A DNA stretch of 64,000 bases from Sipunculus nudus. Lineage: Eukaryota > Annelida > Sipuncula > Golfingiida > Sipunculidae. Shown piece after piece: positions 62,936-64,000 of this stretch. Position numbers and translations under genes: made by a program. Below the pieces are notes generated by a model, which was given only the letters and a program-made list of their open reading frames with translations, did no database searches and was not told where the DNA came from. Position 1 is the stretch's first letter. Every line of letters begins with the position of its first letter. Location: the NCBI GenBank assembly GCA_026874595.1, contig CM049320.1, forward strand, positions 20,593,714-20,657,713, read 5' to 3'.

Positions 62936-64000
62936 AGCTACGGCCCCTGCGGCTTGAAAACAGAATGCAGGTTAGTGGAAGGAAATATAAGTTACTATGT
63001 CAAACCAGAAATAAGAAGTTGCAATAGTCACTAACAATAAAATCACTATTACATCGGTTTATATAGATCTTCTAATCACCATAATTCTCAATATGCAAAC
63101 TGAGTTGTTAATCAGGTCATCAATTTTTAAAGTTTTTTAGTGGACCAACACACAAACTATTAGGCCCATCTGATTCTTCAAACTGGGAAGAACTGATCCA
63201 ATCTCTAGTTTAATATCAGAGATATAATTCCACCGGATGTTCATCATTAACGTTTCACCTTTGATGGGACATTTTGGCTTTTGAACGAACACTTTCTGAA
63301 AGTACCCACTTCTCACCCAATTGCATAGAGATATATTCGACATATAAATGAACACTTTACTTAACAATGATATGTACTATACTTATACATTATATCAATA
63401 ATTAAGGGTTTTATTCATCTATTATCATAGGAAATGTAATATAAATGTCTGTACAATAACTGCTGTAAATATAATTTAGTGATAACCAATAACACAAACA
63501 TACACACATAAATATGCATATATAACTAATAAACCAATATAAAAAAAAGATCATGTCATTTGTAAGGGATGCCAAATTTCATTCCTAACATAACTGGAGC
63601 GGGCATGAAAATGTCTATGTGAACACACGATGATATTTTTGTCATTGTGCGTTCTTGTAACTGTTTATAATGCCCTCACTTTAATACATTCACCTTAATT
63701 AAATATATATAAATAAACAATAATTTTATGTGACCTGAATGCGAATTATCAGTTGGGGCTGGGAGGAATTTAATTTGACCACAGCAACCGAGAAAATAAA
63801 TAGATAGATGGTATGCTTTTGTAAATATCATTGATCGGTGAAGGGTGATTTTCCCTCCTCTCATTGAGGGTATCCCCGTGTCTGCTTGCAGAAAATTAGC
63901 TGCCTTGATTGCCACTCAAATAAAAGTCTGACCAGTGATTCAATTATCTCTATCAATCCTTGAATTTATTGACATAAAAAATGTCTCCAAACAAGCTGCA
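62936..64000 (+). repeat. Start of a further beta-type copy
   Basis: Begins agctacgg, as at 19671 and 29797, and runs off the window. It lacks the ~75-bp segment seen in beta near 19985-20050 (also missing in gamma) and keeps a segment near 63730-63760 that L lacks and gamma has. Confidence 0.85.

Larger units (their letters stand above)
43846..64000 (+). repeat. Right copy (R) of the large duplication
   Basis: It aligns with 1-20768 in the same orientation and runs off the right edge. Private changes relative to L are the Penelope relic 2 insertion, the 55231-57055 block, rearrangement near 58550-58660, and loss of L blocks 917-3688, 3912-4297, 4915-5184 and 13190-14309. Confidence 0.9.

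Overview
The window looks like AT-rich nuclear DNA from an invertebrate animal, most likely a lophotrochozoan such as a mollusc. The organism is inferred, not proven. Evidence for a eukaryote: intron-split coding exons with GT/AG borders, a secreted-type protein with N-glycosylation sequons, long (TA)n arrays, and decayed Penelope-like, DIRS-like and L1-like retroelements. I see no bacterial operon, CRISPR array, rRNA or convincing tRNA. Identity estimates are by eye.

The layout is dominated by nested duplications. (1) Positions 1-20768 (L) recur as 43846-64000 (R) in the same orientation, about 43.8 kb apart and roughly 93-96% alike, with large private indels. R may be a tandem segmental duplication or a second haplotype left in the assembly. 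(2) Inside the unit, 19671-26615 (beta) recurs as 29797-41985 (gamma), about 85-90% alike, with private insertions. (3) More diverged relatives lie at 15250-17560 (alpha), near 11500-12400, near 28340-28560 (delta) and in R.

The only gene-like content with good support is a minus-strand three-exon gene, present four times. Copies at 8897-10479 and 51488-53068 keep identical exon lengths (227, 241, 401 nt), splice sites, phases and reading frame. Copies at 43-877 and 43303-44804 carry nonsense codons, frameshifts and splice-site damage. The open copies encode the C-terminal part of a probably secreted protein; upstream exons were not found.

Mobile elements: a Penelope-like element (1468-3510, minus) with RT, GIY-YIG endonuclease and a hammerhead-ribozyme-like motif, bounded on both sides by (TA)n; a second Penelope-like relic (47557-49625) present only in R; a DIRS-like RT/RNase H relic at 12650-15170 and 57050-58480, followed by two direct repeats of about 346 bp; and a 1066-bp L1-like insertion (21165-22230) with a 13-bp target-site duplication whose empty site is preserved in gamma. 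The rest is repeat-derived spacer, microsatellite and minisatellite.
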